A DNA stretch of 64,000 nucleotides from Leucocoprinus leucothites (Eukaryota; Basidiomycota; Agaricomycetes; Agaricales; Agaricaceae). Positions 30,301 through 42,948 of the stretch are shown one piece after another. Position numbers and translations under genes: made by a program. A model generated the notes under the pieces. It searched no databases and was not told where the DNA came from. It saw nothing but the letters and a program-made list of their open reading frames with translations. Numbering within the stretch: position 1 is the first letter of the stretch; each line of letters opens with the position of its first letter. The stretch lies in the NCBI GenBank assembly GCA_013368445.1, contig JAACJO010000010.1, positions 496,001-560,000 of the forward strand, written 5' to 3'.

Positions 30301-32850
30301 TCAGAGTTGATCAGGCATCCATTAGTCTTAGGACTCAAGTTGAAGAGTATTCCTTGCCTGTATCGAGGGGAAAATACTTGAACGTCAATGCGGGTCGGAC
30401 AATGGCCTTGAGAATGTGCATGTTCTGTGGCCAGAAACGGGATCGACCCTGGGCTATGCTGTCACGCTCCCGTACCTAAGTCATAGGATTCACTCCAAAA
30501 ATTGCGGAAAATCCGCGCTCCTTGTTGTAGCACCCTCTTTTCTAGGTCGCTGAATTCCTTAGCCGCAACAAGATCCTGTCGTAGGGTTATCCATAAAGGT
30601 CGAAAATCTGGGATTACCCACACGAAATCTATCTCGTTTCGGGATTCACCCTGAATCTGTTATTAAACCCTCGGACTCCCGCCTTGTCAGGGTAGTCAGC
30701 AGACATCGGAATATTGTAGCAGCACGATGGTGGGAATGACCCCAAAATTCCATATCCAAATAGAGGTGCAAGTGGCACCTCTATTCCACCGCCGATGAGA
30801 TGATCAGGTTATCGGCTGCCGTGCGACTGTGGCCACCTAGGAGAGTGAGTCGGTGGACGGGACTGGTGCCCCGGCATAATGCGCGGACCTCCCAGGTCGC
30901 AGGTTAAAGGCTCTAAGCGGATTCACGCAGCCCCGCCGCCTGCTCGTTCCCCTTGGTATTCATAGTGAGGCCTTCTGCTAACCAAGTTGTCTCGTAAGCG
31001 AGTAAACAACCCAGCATGCAGATTCTAGCAGATCATTTATATTCACCCTAAAGAAGAATAACTCCGACAGATTGTATCTCATCGTGGCTTCACTCAACAA
31101 CTCATTCTATAATGGCAGCCCAATCTGAGGTCGAAAACATCGGACGCCGTCGAATGGCACCCTGACTATACCCAAAAGGTTTTTGGCCCCAAATCGTAGG
31201 GATAATTGAATGGCTTGTGATGTTATTCACCGCCCGAGCGCCTTCGCTACTTATGGTGGGCTCCGTAGTATTAGATGGCCGATCTTGATGCCACTATCTC
31301 GCCGTCCATTTTTGCAGAGTAAAAGTCAGGAGATGGACTTCGATGTGTCCGTGCACACTTGTTTACGGGGGAAAGTCGCCTCCGCCGGTTCTTCTGCAAT
31401 ATCTGCAAAAATATATGGCCACCAGCTGCTCGACGTTAACTCGGCTACCGTCGCGTCGGATCGATGATGGAAAGTATATTGCACTTCAATGCTGCGTTGC
31501 CGGAATCAGTGAAGAAGAGATGCGGGTGTATTGCGCAAGGGAAGGGTGTATGATGGTGCAACAAAAGCGAAATGATCGATGGGTAGATTCGCTTGGCAGT
31601 GTCATAGCGAGGTTCTGACTCGTGGATCAATCCATCGTAGCGTCGGTAATCCTCAGAATGATCCCCACCGGCCAAATTTCTTTTGTATGATTTTTTTTTT
31701 CGTCCTCCCACCTCAGCCCAGGTCTTCGTCGGTCAATCGGAGCTTCGTAACGCTCAGAATATATGTAATGTCCTTCGATCTGGCCTTAATCACGTCATGC
31801 ATTCACGAGGCTCCCACAGCGCGACTGACCAGTACTTCGACCACCAGACCGTGTCGTTAAAGGAAGAAAATGAATGTATCCTCAAACGCGTGGTCAGCCC
31901 AGTGCATGAGATGATGAATCCGAAGAGGCTTGAGGTATATAGAGTGGGATATGGTAGTGTCCAGTTTATTTGGACGAAAAGCGAGGGTTCCACCGACAGT
32001 TATGTTCCAAGAAGGGGAGGGTCAAACTCGGAGGGCTATTTTTTCACATCTCGTTCCTGGTCTATTTTCTTTTATAGAGTGAATCAATAGTCAAGATAGG
32101 GCAATTAATATTGCTTTCCGCTCTAGGTTGTCGCAGAGCACCGCAGGTATCGTAGAATGTGAGCACTGGAGAGGTTAGTATCTCCCCGTCATTTGGGATG
32201 GCAGATGGCGTATTGAAATAAGTCGAGTCCGCGCTCAGTCTCTTGCATCGGCGCCTCTTATTTTCTATTGAGCCCGGCCCGTGCCAGAGTAAACAGCTGA
32301 TCGGTCGTTACTGTCCACAAGGATGTATTTAGATGGAGCTGACATGAATAAAGGTGACTCTGAGGTGCGAGGGGCTGGGGGATGACGTATGGCATCCGTT
32401 TTATCGATGGAAAACAAGGGATTGAAACCAGGAGAATACCCTCACAAGACCCAACCGACACGAGGCAAAAATGTAGATAGAGAGAGGGGGTGGATGGGGG
32501 GAGAGGCTGGTTCAGGGAGTTGCCTCATCTGGTTCAAGTTCCAGAATTGGTCGGAAGAGTCTCTTGTAGAAAGCTGAGAAAAGCGGCAAAGGGGACCTGA
32601 GATGATTCAGGTGTAGAATATGATCCGTTGTCAGATCAAAGCGATGATACTTCTAATTGAATTGAAGCAAAAACATCCAGAGTGTAACCGTGGTGTACCA
32701 CAAAAGAGCCCGGAGAGATCGAACAGTTAATTGTCACTCGAGTCACAACGGATGGTGAGCGTGATGGGCTCGTCACAGCTACTGCCATAAACATCTTCGA
32801 CCTCAAAACACACATTCAAGAATTCTTCAAAGTTTGCTCGACGTGCTACA
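27336..32850. other. 5.5-kb stretch without a recognisable gene
   Basis: Both strands hold only short ORFs without motifs. At 28,000-28,600 there is a degenerate tandem repeat: variants of CTGAGTTAGAGGGT occur at about 28,021, 28,182 and 28,542, and CAGACCCAGAGACC at about 28,133 and 28,343, with CCCACCCAC runs between. GC content varies along the stretch. It may be decayed mobile DNA, but I cannot name an element. Confidence 0.45.
28000..28600. repeat. degenerate minisatellite-like tandem repeat
   Basis: Recurrent blocks of about 150-180 nt contain CTCATTTACAGGTG, CTGAGTTAGAGG, CTTGCCCGCCC/CCCACCCAC and CAGACCCAGAGACC in the same order, with indels. Confidence 0.5.
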
Positions 32851-34725
32851 ATGGCAGCTCCACATTTGGATACTCAGAAAGCCACAAAGTATGATTCGAT
32901 TCTTGACTCCTCTCAGTGCTTTTCTAATCGCACTATAGGAAGCGTAAACTTACCGACAAGAACATACCCAATGCTATCCTCCAGAACCCAGAATTCCTAC
33001 AGGACTCGCAAATGTATCAATCGTTACTCGAGATGGAACGAAAGCTAGACTGGACAATGACGAGGAAGAAGGTAGAAGTGCAAGATGCCCTTTCAAGAAT
33101 ACCCACCGTACGTTTCGGGGTTCTATCGCGTTCTTATCCAAGGTCCTCACTAATTTATGTGTCGTGGCATCTACTCCCGTCTTTTGCAATCCGTTGAATG
33201 TCTTATTGCACTTCTGTCTCGCTATTATAACTCTACAAATGCCCTCAATCTTAATCAACGAATGGATCAAACCAAGACAACGCGCACGCTCCGGATATTC
33301 CTCAGTCATTCAACATCTGGACAAGCGTGGCAAACAGGAGCTGACCAACCAGCGCCGAATGTTGAGACAGGAGAGGGAGTTCCTGCATGGTCGTTCAAGG
33401 TAGAAGGCAGGTTACTGGAGGTGTGTCAATGAGCTTGCATCTCGCTTGAACAAACTGTTGACAAAGGAACCTTTGCGTAGCCACCAAACCAACGTAGTCG
33501 CGACAAAACGCCGCAGCGCAAGTTTTCAACCCTCATTAAACGTATGATTGTTGAGATTGAACGAGATCCTGCGCTTTACCCCGAAAGCAATGTCGTTGAG
33601 GTGCGTATTGACTTGCTCTTGAATACTCTTAAAGCTGATGTGTTCGTGTTGCGTGATGGTTTAGTGGCCTAGAGCACCCGGCCAGCACAACCCCAGTCTT
33701 GACGGGTTTAGCGTGCGAAGAACGGGAGATGCGCCCACGAAACTTCGCGTTATCATGTTCCTTGACCACTTCCCAGAGCAATACAAGCTCTCCCCCGAGT
33801 TGTGTGAGCCTTTTCTCTCCATGTGCGTTTCAATTAGCCTTACATATTACAGCCCATGTTCTAGGAGTCAAAGAAGAAAGCCGGCTTGGTGCCATTCAAA
33901 CGATGTGGAATTACATCAAGCTACAAGGATTGCAGGACAAGTCTGACAGAAGGATGATTCATGCTGATGATAAGTTGCGGGCAGTGAGTGTATCCTACAG
34001 TACTCCCCTTTCTGACCTGCTTACAGTACACTGACCCGAACAGATCTTTGGTGCAGAAACTATCGCATTTCAGCAAATCCCTGAATACGTGAATCGGCAT
34101 CTGGGAGGCCCGGAACCTGTTGTCCTACACTATCTCCTGAACCCGACTGTACCTCCTCCAGAACGGCCAATGGCATGGGACGTTGAAATCAAAATGGAAG
34201 ATACGACTCTGAAGAACCGTATGACGGCTTCGGTACAGATGTCTAAAGAGTCAATGGCCACGCTGATGAAACTGGATGAAGAGGTTCGTCGCTTGGCATC
34301 ACTTTAGCGCGTTTTTCTTCTCCGCGCCATCCAGAAAAGAAACTGACCATCTCTTCATTTGCTTTCGCTCTTCCTATGCTTATCATTCTCCGTTCTTGAC
34401 GATAGATCGGCCTACTCGCACAATCCTTACACAACTCCCATTTGAAGCGAACATTCCTCCAATCGTTTGCGGATGATCCAGCGAGGTTTATCCAGACTTG
34501 GCTGGAGTCGCAGTCTCGTGACTTGGAGAGCATACTGGGAAGCGGTCCAAGTGAGGGTATGACAGTACGACAGGAGGAATTGAGAAGGAGCGAGTTCTTC
34601 CAACTTACATGGGTTGAAGAGGTACGTTTATATTTTCTTAGGGGCTTGCCCGAATTGATATATGGTTCGACTAGGCGGTTGCGATACAGGAGGGAATGCG
34701 CTTGGCTTCACGGGGAATGCAGTAG
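32851..34725 (+). CDS. SWI/SNF chromatin-remodelling complex subunit, SWIB domain (Snf12/Rsc6/SMARCD family)
   Basis: Nine exons: 32,851-32,888, 32,939-33,107, 33,277-33,420, 33,481-33,600, 33,665-33,803, 33,853-33,983, 34,044-34,283, 34,406-34,621 and 34,675-34,725, giving 415 residues. Family landmarks in order: KKRKLTDKNIPN, LDWTMTRKKVEVQDAL, TTRTLRIFLSHSTSGQ, a WPRAPGQHN segment, then the SWIB fold (YKLSPELSHVLGVKEESR, MWNYIKLQGLQD, IHADDKLRAIFG) and a C-terminal region with a coiled-coil look. It is a nuclear scaffold subunit that contacts transcription factors in SWI/SNF or RSC. Intron 5 was placed so that the exon 6 start (CCCATGTTC) restores LGVKEESR; the nearer AG at 33,864 would give a stop. 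Confidence 0.93.
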
Positions 34726-35783
34726 CTGTTGCGACTCGCTGAGGGTGTTTTGGTGTTGTCCCCAGCTCTTGACTTCTGTTCCTACTGGAGGACGATAATT
34801 GTGGATGATAACATTGAAACACTGTTTCTGTGGTGGTCGAGGTGATGGTCGAGGTTTCAGTGGAGTCTAATTTCTTCACCGTGCCTTCTTTACTAGATGT
34901 GGCTTGGTTGTCGATACATGTATACTTCTTTTCCCCTTTGCGTATTATATTCGTGTTTTCCATGCTGTACTGTCTTAGCCAGCTCCAAACGGGTTATTGA
35001 ACGGTGTTGTTTGACTAAACAGGACTGAGTGATTGACGTCGGGTGGAACTAGGAACTTTCAGACTGCATCACAGGTTTACAGTATTGATCAGGATGCCAT
35101 GATGATTGTTCCGTTGTGTTCAGATAACGCATTGCCCATACATCATCCAATTCAATTGTGCATCGGTGGGTGAACGGAAGCACACTCATTTAGCAGGCTG
35201 TGTCCAATCATAGACTCTTGAATGTGCTGAAGAACCTCAGCATCAAATTCTTGATTCAATACGAGCAGAACACCTGACATCAAACAGGTCTATGTTTAAT
35301 AAACCATAGATTCTGCACCACGTCTCTGCACAAGATTAAAGCAATATTCACAATGAGGATTGGTTCAACCAACCATGGAGATTTGGTCTCCCAATCCCAT
35401 ATTAAGTAAATAACTGAAGGTATTGTGTAACTCACGAACGTTGGACCCAGACAATCTGAACTTGGGGAAATTATCCGAAGTTATATCGTATTGGATTTCC
35501 GGTACCTATCAGTGGGGAAAAAACATGAGCTGCAAGGTCAGGGTGACATGAGAAGGGTATTTTGAAGGCAGATCTTGATCACCCTGATCCTAGCTACCAT
35601 AAAAGGAGGCACCGGGCCGGCAATCTGCGCCGAAATTAATGAGACGACTTCAATTCCGACTTTCCTTGTCATACTTATAAGCGGACAACGTCAGTTTTTG
35701 CCTCCTTGTTTGTCTCTTGCTCTTCTTTCCTTTGTACTTTCCAGCCTTTGTGAGCGTGTGGACCCCCCTTCTGGATTATAATC
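34726..35783. other. intergenic region, no gene seen
   Basis: The SWIB gene 3' flank and the promoter region of the BAR-SH3 gene. Only short ORFs without motifs. Confidence 0.6.
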
Positions 35784-38386
35784 ATGACCAGCCAGGTGAG
35801 TGTCTCGAATCTTGCAGTCGGGGAACTAGGGAGCTCATGCCGTCTCGTTGCGTGTCACCAGTTGGACCGACTTCGACAGGCAAGTCTCATTTGCTTTCAA
35901 GAAACCTCGTCCGCAATGGCCTTGTGAAGACGGGTGGAATTTTGTGCCAGTGTTGCTGACGTTGACTAAAGTGGGCTGGAGAGGTCATGTCCTCGAAAGA
36001 CAATAAGATGTTCGTCAGCGACGAATTCAAAGACCTAGAAACGGAAATTGAGATGCGGAAAGAAGGCATTTCAAAGTGAGTCTACGCTCCTAGACCCGTT
36101 TGCTGTTGTGGTATCGGGCTTGCCGGAACATAGTACTTATGTTTTTGTTATCTTAGGATACAAGACGCCTCCGAAGCCTACCATCATTCTTTAGCAAAGA
36201 AGAAACAATTCGATGGGCTCGACAATAGCGGGAAACTGTTGCCTCTAGATGCGTTGGGGCTCGTAATGATTGTCCGTGGCGAAGAATTTGGCGAGAGTTC
36301 TGCTTTCGGTATGTGGTCCGCTCTCATGTGTTCGAGTGCAAGCTTTTGATATCGTTTCTCACAACAGGCGCCTCTCTCGTTAAATTTGGTCGTGCCCACT
36401 GCAAAGTCGCGACTTTACAGGAGGCTTATGCTGTCACCTTCAAGGACACTTTCATCACATCCCTTCAGCGTTTCCGTGATGGGATCAAGGAGTACGAGCA
36501 CTTGAACAAGAAACTTGAAAGCCGCAGGTATGATTATCATTTCGCTTTGAACAACAGAAGCTGGAGCTAATGATATTGTAGGTCGGCTTACGAGAGTGCG
36601 TACTACAAAGTGGAGAAGCTGAAGCAAAGTAAAAAGGAGAAAGAGAGACTGGATGCCGAGGAAGAGCTGGAGAGAGCGAAGCAACGTTTGTGAGTCCGTT
36701 TCTCTCTAACATCGAGCATTATTGACGACGACTATGGGCAGTAACGAAACAGCCGAGGACATTCGTGCACATATGGAAGTGATTCGGAATGATGACGCGC
36801 TCCACTTGCGAGAGCTCACAGCTTTTCTGGACCTTGAAATCAATTTTGCTCAGCAATATCTCGAAGTACTCAAGGACGTCAGGACGGATTGGAACTACGA
36901 GTAAGTTTTATCCATCATGTCCACACGTCAAGGCTGATTTTCGCGACTATCTAGGATGAGCTCCCCTCCAAGTGTCCATCGTCGCAATGGTTCACACAAA
37001 TCATTATCACGACGGTCGTCGAGGAACACCAAGTTCCCGGTTGACGCTCATAGTTCTCCCGACTCCTCAGATGATGGAGATAGCCCCCGCTCGGCTTCGG
37101 GACGTCGACACTCGTTCCGGGGAGAGTCTGGGGCTGGAAGTAAGCCCCCTTCGCGCCCAACTTCTCGCTTGTCCAGGAAACGGACGAACAGCAATACCAC
37201 TACAACGAGCGACAAGGACAAGGAGGCTACACCTCAACAAAGCTCACGGCGCCGAAGCGTTGCAGGGTGGGCCTCCAGTGCTGTAGAATCGGTCGCGAAT
37301 AGGATCAAGAAGGATAACTTCACGACTCTGGATGATGAAGATGAAGAGGGACACTCGGGCCGCCGAAACCCTGAGCTTAACGCATCATTGAAGAAGTCAT
37401 CGAGTATTGGATCCATCGGTCGGCGATCATCAATGTTCTCTTCGCCCAAAACCACATCACAAACGGCCAAGCCCGTTGTTGCTCCAGGGAAGAAGATTGT
37501 TCGAGCACACTTGGATTATGTAGCCAAGTCGTCGAACGAACTTAGCTTCCAGGCCGGCAGTGAGATTGTTGTACTGAACGAGGTGTTGGATTCTTGGTGG
37601 ATGGGTGAACTAAACAACCGACGTGGATTATTCCCTACAACTCACACTGAAGTGATTGACCCCTCCACATCTCTATCACCGCCAGCTCCACAAGGAGACA
37701 ACAAATATGCGTCTCCGGCTCTTATTGCGAACCAGCAACAGCAGATTCGTGTAGATTCGGATGCACTGTCTCTCGATGATGGATATGGCACCAGTGAGCT
37801 AGATGAAGAGAAGGACCTGAATTCGCGACCATTGGAACACAGTCCGTTTATCGAGGGAGTGGGTGATACCCATAGCGTTGAGAGTTTGACGACTGATGTC
37901 GAAGATCGCGCTGGAACTCCCCGTACACCCAAGCAAAGGACCCACACCCTTGATACGTCCCCACAATCACGATCAGCATCCTCATCTCCGCCAGACCCCA
38001 CCTTGTTATCAACTGCTGGTTTCTTCGGTCGTAATTCATCATCGCAGTCAACTTTGGGATCAGGCACTTCGACGCCGGCGAAAAAAGTGCCACCACCGCC
38101 ACCACCTCGAAGGGCGGTTTCTAACGTACCCATCGTTGCCCCGCCCCTGCCGGAACGACGAGTCAATGCTTCGGTTGGATCGACCAGGAGTACCATCTCG
38201 GGCTCTGGTACGGGGTCGTCAACGAGTTCGCTGACATCCTTGTCTGCTGCATCAGGCTCGGGTTCTAGTGCTGAAGGGTATGATAGGTCGCCGTTTGAGA
38301 GCATGTTAGATCTGTCTGCGCCGCCTCAGCTGCCAGTACGATCTGGCGATGGAACGAATAGAACGAATCCGTTCCGGAGTGAATGA
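35784..38386 (+). CDS. BAR domain - SH3 domain protein
   Basis: Eight exons: 35,784-35,795, 35,862-35,879, 35,972-36,075, 36,157-36,308, 36,368-36,527, 36,582-36,689, 36,742-36,900 and 36,955-38,386, encoding 714 residues. Residues 1-240 form a BAR-type membrane-curving helical bundle (LDRLRQWAGEVMSSKD, LVMIVRGEEFG, FGRAHCKVATLQEAY). A Ser/Arg-rich linker follows, then an SH3 domain at about 417-475 (VRAHLDYVAKSSNELSF, DSWWMGELNNRRGLFP), then a disordered tail with proline motifs (VPPPPPPRRA, PPLPERR) that could bind SH3 domains. The likely role is at endocytic or cortical actin sites, in the manner of Rvs167-type proteins, though it is not a clear orthologue. Exon 2 is only 18 nt and is followed by a GC-AG intron (CAG|GCAAGT). 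The start rests on the tiny first exon, MTSQ. Confidence 0.9.
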
Positions 38387-41003
38387 ACGTGGTATTGAAC
38401 ATAGGCACAGGCTTGAATTTATTGCTATCACTATTACATACCTAAGGATAGTTGTCATAACTGAGGTGCTCTGGTGCGCGTATTCTCCGTGTGCTGTGCA
38501 TTCCGGGTTACTTGGGCTGATTGGATTTTTGTATGATATAATCCGGAGAAGTAGTTTGACATTATTTTCATCTGTATATCATTAATGAATAACACTATCC
38601 TACTCCTTCGTCGTATACCGTACCTTTTAAGCACCAGGAAGAAAATATTTTTGGTCATGCAGAGTCTTAATTTAAGGGATAAGAAGAGAATTGTCGATTG
38701 ACCTCAGTGCCTAAGTTATGACATCAGATCATGGTTATGCATATGATCGCATCAATCGTGGGTTTGTTGTCTCTTACCATTTTCCATCTTACACCGCGAC
38801 GGCTAGGCTCTATAATCCCTCCTTGGTCTATTAAGGCGAGCGACCTCGAAAGGCGCGTGGAGAAAGCAGGACAATAAATCAGAACTGTTCCATTACTTGG
38901 CTATTTTGTGTGCCCTCTTCTTAACATCATCCACTCTCGCAAACAACAAGCGGACTATTTCTTTTCTCTGAAGCCCCATACAACGGCCACTCTTGTTATC
39001 TTCTTGCGGCTTACAACTTCGTCTCGCCAGACTCAGCAGTATCAGGATGGCGTCTATACAACATGCCAATCGACGATTTCCCGATGACCGCTCTCTTCAA
39101 GAATCCGTCGGGCTGAGGACTCCAGGAAACTAGACTCCCTTTCTAAGCTCTTGATTGGCACGAAGGAATACCTATGCGTCGCGTTATGGGATATACAGGA
39201 ATTTTGACTGCTGCCGAGAAGCCAAGTTCAAGCAAACCGACGTTATCATGTCGCCTTGCAAGAAACGGTATGTCTGCAAAAGCCTCGATTATATATTAGC
39301 CATTCGGCCTCCCACTATTACCGGAGGAAGCCTGAAGCTTTTGTCATGCTTAAACGTATCAATGACAGGATATTTTGAGGCCACGAGACGTCAGACTGTT
39401 GCATATTCTGGCAAGGAATTACGTCTATCAACTGTACGAGTCTAGCAGATTGATGGTTCTAGAGAAATACAACGGATTTATTTCCGAGTTCTCGTAGACG
39501 ATATCCCTGATCCTGGTAGAAGCTTCGCCTTGTACGGCATTCTCACTCTCGCTATGCAAACACACATCCATATTGAAGCGCCTAACTCTGTGGGGATGGC
39601 CTGCCCTTGTTTGCCGAGATCACCACGTAGTCTACAGCTGCTAGCATCCGTGGGATAAATATACAGGAAATAAAGCAGCAAATTTACCCAGCAGAAGTCA
39701 TTGACTTTCCCCTATCAGGCTCTGGGCGGTCATATCCCGGTCCCACGTTTCCTTGGTGCCAGAGGCAGTTGGACAACTCGTAGCTGGATTCATGGAAAAA
39801 CGGCATCGTTTCATCAAGATGGCCAGTCTCGATTGTGATTAAGTGGCCAACCGATTGTTTTATCCCGGTATCATGTGCCTGTAAGTGACAGGAATGGACT
39901 ACTCGGCAGACCTGCCGCTGACTTGTTGCTAGAACCAAAGGAAACGGAGAGAGGTTGTACAGCAATAAACTCTTCTAACAACGGGAAGGGCTGAGCCACA
40001 CCAGCAGGATGAACGGCCCAGGAGATAATGGCGAGGATGAGGGCGGGTGAATTGTGAGTGAACTGTTAAAGTTGAATTATCCATGAAGCGATAGTTAGCT
40101 GGTATGTATCAGTCCCAGAAATAATTACGATCACATTGATTCCAACTCGCTGATCAAAACCATCTGCCATTTATACTATCCCCGTAGTCCCTGCTTCGAG
40201 ATTGTGCACATTTTCCCACCGTTTCACTTCGGGGAACGCCCCTCCTAGACTACACTGGGTTCTCTGCAGTATGGATTGGTCCTAAAGAGAACTCATGTTC
40301 AACAGAAGGTGGCTGAGTTGATCCGACCAGCCTCTGATCCTGGTTCGAAATGTTTTTAGGGCTGAAGCTCCCATATTTAAAAAGCTTATGTCGTTCAATG
40401 TCAGAATGCCGCCACGAGTTCTGACAACTTGCCATTGCCACCCATCAATGCATCAACATCTTTGTGGAGTGGACAAGATGAAGGTTCTGAAGCGCTCCGA
40501 GGGTTTCGTGCGTGGCAAAGCCAAGGCCTGTAGGATATTATTAGTGACTGTACTATTACTGTTATCTATGGGTGGTTGCCAGTTTACGGGACGTGTCCCT
40601 CTCCCGGAGCTTCGGGTTTTTGTCATAGAATTCAAAGCTCAACTCAAACGATTGAAGCGACGGCTTCAACTGTGCAGCATTCAATTTTTATTCAGACATG
40701 AATGAATACTGTTATATCATTCAAATTCCCTTCCCCATATACTGGGCTCCGTGCATTCTCGTAGAGCTCATGGATGATGCAAGGAACCCCAAAAGTGGCA
40801 CCTTGGATCCGATCTGCCACCGACTCCCGACATCATGTACAGTCACGTGACTGGTTAAGACAGTAAATTGGCGCTAAATACGGGGAGGGGTGTTCGCCCG
40901 GAGGAAAAGAGCCCCTTCTCACCTGTTCCTGTCCTTATAAGCTCAGCAGACTCGGTTCGGCCTCTCCTCCCCATTAGACGAAGGATAAATACCACTATAA
41001 ACC
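38387..41003. other. intergenic, no gene firmly supported
   Basis: About 2.6 kb. A short ORF starts at 39,047 after a promoter-like region (MASIQHANRRFPDDRSLQ, then stop) and may be a decayed gene. Other ORFs (39,155-39,445 and 40,388-40,705) have no motifs. Confidence 0.4.
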
Positions 41004-42091
41004 ATGTTAGCAGCAAACTCGACATCGGCCTCTGTGAAGAGGAGAAAGATTGCAGTGTTGGGGTCACGTTCGGTCGGTCCGTGCCCTCGTTTTTGTGGCT
41101 TCATCTACTTGTGCTGATTTTGGTTTATTTCTACTATATTGATTATACTTCAAACTTTTTTTATTCTTGTGTGGGTGTGGGTGGGGTGATTTTCTCCGTA
41201 TGACCTTTTTGCGCCCTGGGCAATTACCTGGGGATTAACAGGCAAGTCGTCGCTTGTGAAACAATTTATTGAGGTACGTATGTTCTCTGTTGTGGTATTG
41301 ATTTTCGAGCTGATCTCTGGGCACACAGAATCATTTCGTGGATGCATATTACCCCACAATTGAGTCGACTTTTGCCAAGAGTGTAAAATACAAAGGCGTC
41401 GAGTACGACTGCCATATCATCGATACTGCCGGACAGGTGGGCGGTTCTTAATGCAGATGCTCCACATTGTAGGCTTACTGGGTGCATACAGGACGAATAC
41501 TCACCCATAAACTCTCAATATGCAATTGGTATCCATGGATACATCCTCGTATATTCCATCACATCCCGGAACTCTTTCGATATGATACAGATTGTGCACG
41601 ACAAAATTATTGACTTCTGCGGCGTGAGCGATATCCCATGCGTCATCGTGGGATCGAAGTGCGACCTTGCGCCCACCGGGTGAGTGTCTTCTCTCGCTAT
41701 TCTCTGCGCTTTGGACATCTTTGCCACAGTTGATGGGAAGAGCTTTCCATCTAATCTCTTGATCGCCATCATTCATCAGGCCTTCGTATATCTATCTACT
41801 TCTTTTCCTCATTATCGAAGTTCATCCATTGAACAAAGCTAACTGTATTTCCAACAGACGCCAGGTTGATGCTTCTGACGGCGAGAAGCTTGCACAGGCG
41901 AACAAAGCCGCCTTTGTCGAGACTAGTGCGAAGGACAATATCAACGTCGGTACGTAAAATAACACATTCTGGTTTGGAATGTCACTCATACCCATGTAGG
42001 CAAGGTATTCGAGCTATGTTTGGCTGAGATTGAGAAAGGCTCTGCGCCAAATCAAGCCGAGCCTGCGGGCAAGTCTTGCATTATCATGTAG
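41004..42091 (+). CDS. rhb1: Rheb-type small GTPase
   Basis: Six exons: 41,004-41,076, 41,242-41,273, 41,329-41,436, 41,492-41,679, 41,858-41,949 and 42,000-42,091, giving 194 residues. G1 is GSRSVGKSS, with the Arg at the Ras Gly12 position that marks Rheb. The effector region is YYPTIESTF, G3 is DTAGQDEYS, G4 is GSKCDL, G5 is ETSAK. The tail ends KSCIIM, a CaaX farnesylation signal that anchors the protein to endomembranes. Rheb in its GTP form activates TOR complex 1 and is opposed by the Tsc1-Tsc2 GAP. The length (about 185-195) is normal for the family. Confidence 0.95.
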
Positions 42092-42948
42092 AGTCTTAAT
42101 AGATGTTTTTCTTGGTTTTATTTCCTGGCTTTCTTGGGGTAATCTTTGTTTATATCGTTGGACGCATATTGACGAGTAGTCTTGTATTCTTTTCCTTACT
42201 GGTGACCTGACTTTGGTACACTGACAGTTTGTTTTGTTTGCTTATTTCCGACTCCTTTTTTACTTATGAAATATCTTACGGGCTATATCAGTAGAGTTCC
42301 ATTTGGCTGCATTTACTACCGTAATATGGTCAACAGCAACAGGTAACCAGTATGATTTCTCTCGACTTAATGGGGCTGGATTAGTGGCAATTTTACTAGA
42401 GCCACATTGCCAAGGCTGTTGTGAGTAGTACCTAGATGCCATGCACACCGGTCCGGCATTCCTCTGGCAGGTTGTGCCCAAAACCTTCACTATATTCACA
42501 TTTGACGATAAGAACAAGACAGGCTATGGCAGTAAGATCTCTGCGAAGGTGAGGGATAAATCGAAGAAAAAATCAGCAAAACTAAATAATTGGCTTTGTT
42601 TACAAGATGTCAAAGGCCGCCTAGCCCTCTCCATCTAAGATCTGACTGAGTTCCTTTCAAGTGATGCAGCGGTACAAACGCTTCGGTGCTTTGCACTACG
42701 ACTGAGCTTACAGTCAGGTAGTGTCATTTAATAAGCTGTTTCTGGAATAGCAGGCTCACTATAAGAGGACTGGGCTATCAGCTTTCGCCCACTTGTCGAT
42801 TGAGACTAAAATTAATCGCTCGACTAGAACACCATGACCACCCGGAAATTAAAACTACTCAAGTTGTCAGTATCGATAAATTGACAGATAGCATCGCCTA
42901 GTACTTGCCTGAATATGATAGCACACCAATACCCCCGACATTATATTA
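42092..42948. other. intergenic between rhb1 and the convergent F-box gene
   Basis: No ORF with recognisable content; it contains the 3' flanks of both genes. Confidence 0.6.

Noticed and set aside
30850..30960. tRNA-like segment with GGTCGCAGGTTAAAGG
   Set aside because: No cloverleaf pairing and a poor B box; probably chance.
40300..40360. tRNA-like A and B boxes (TGGCTGAGTTG and GGTTCGAAATG)
   Set aside because: The surrounding bases cannot form acceptor and anticodon stems of normal length.
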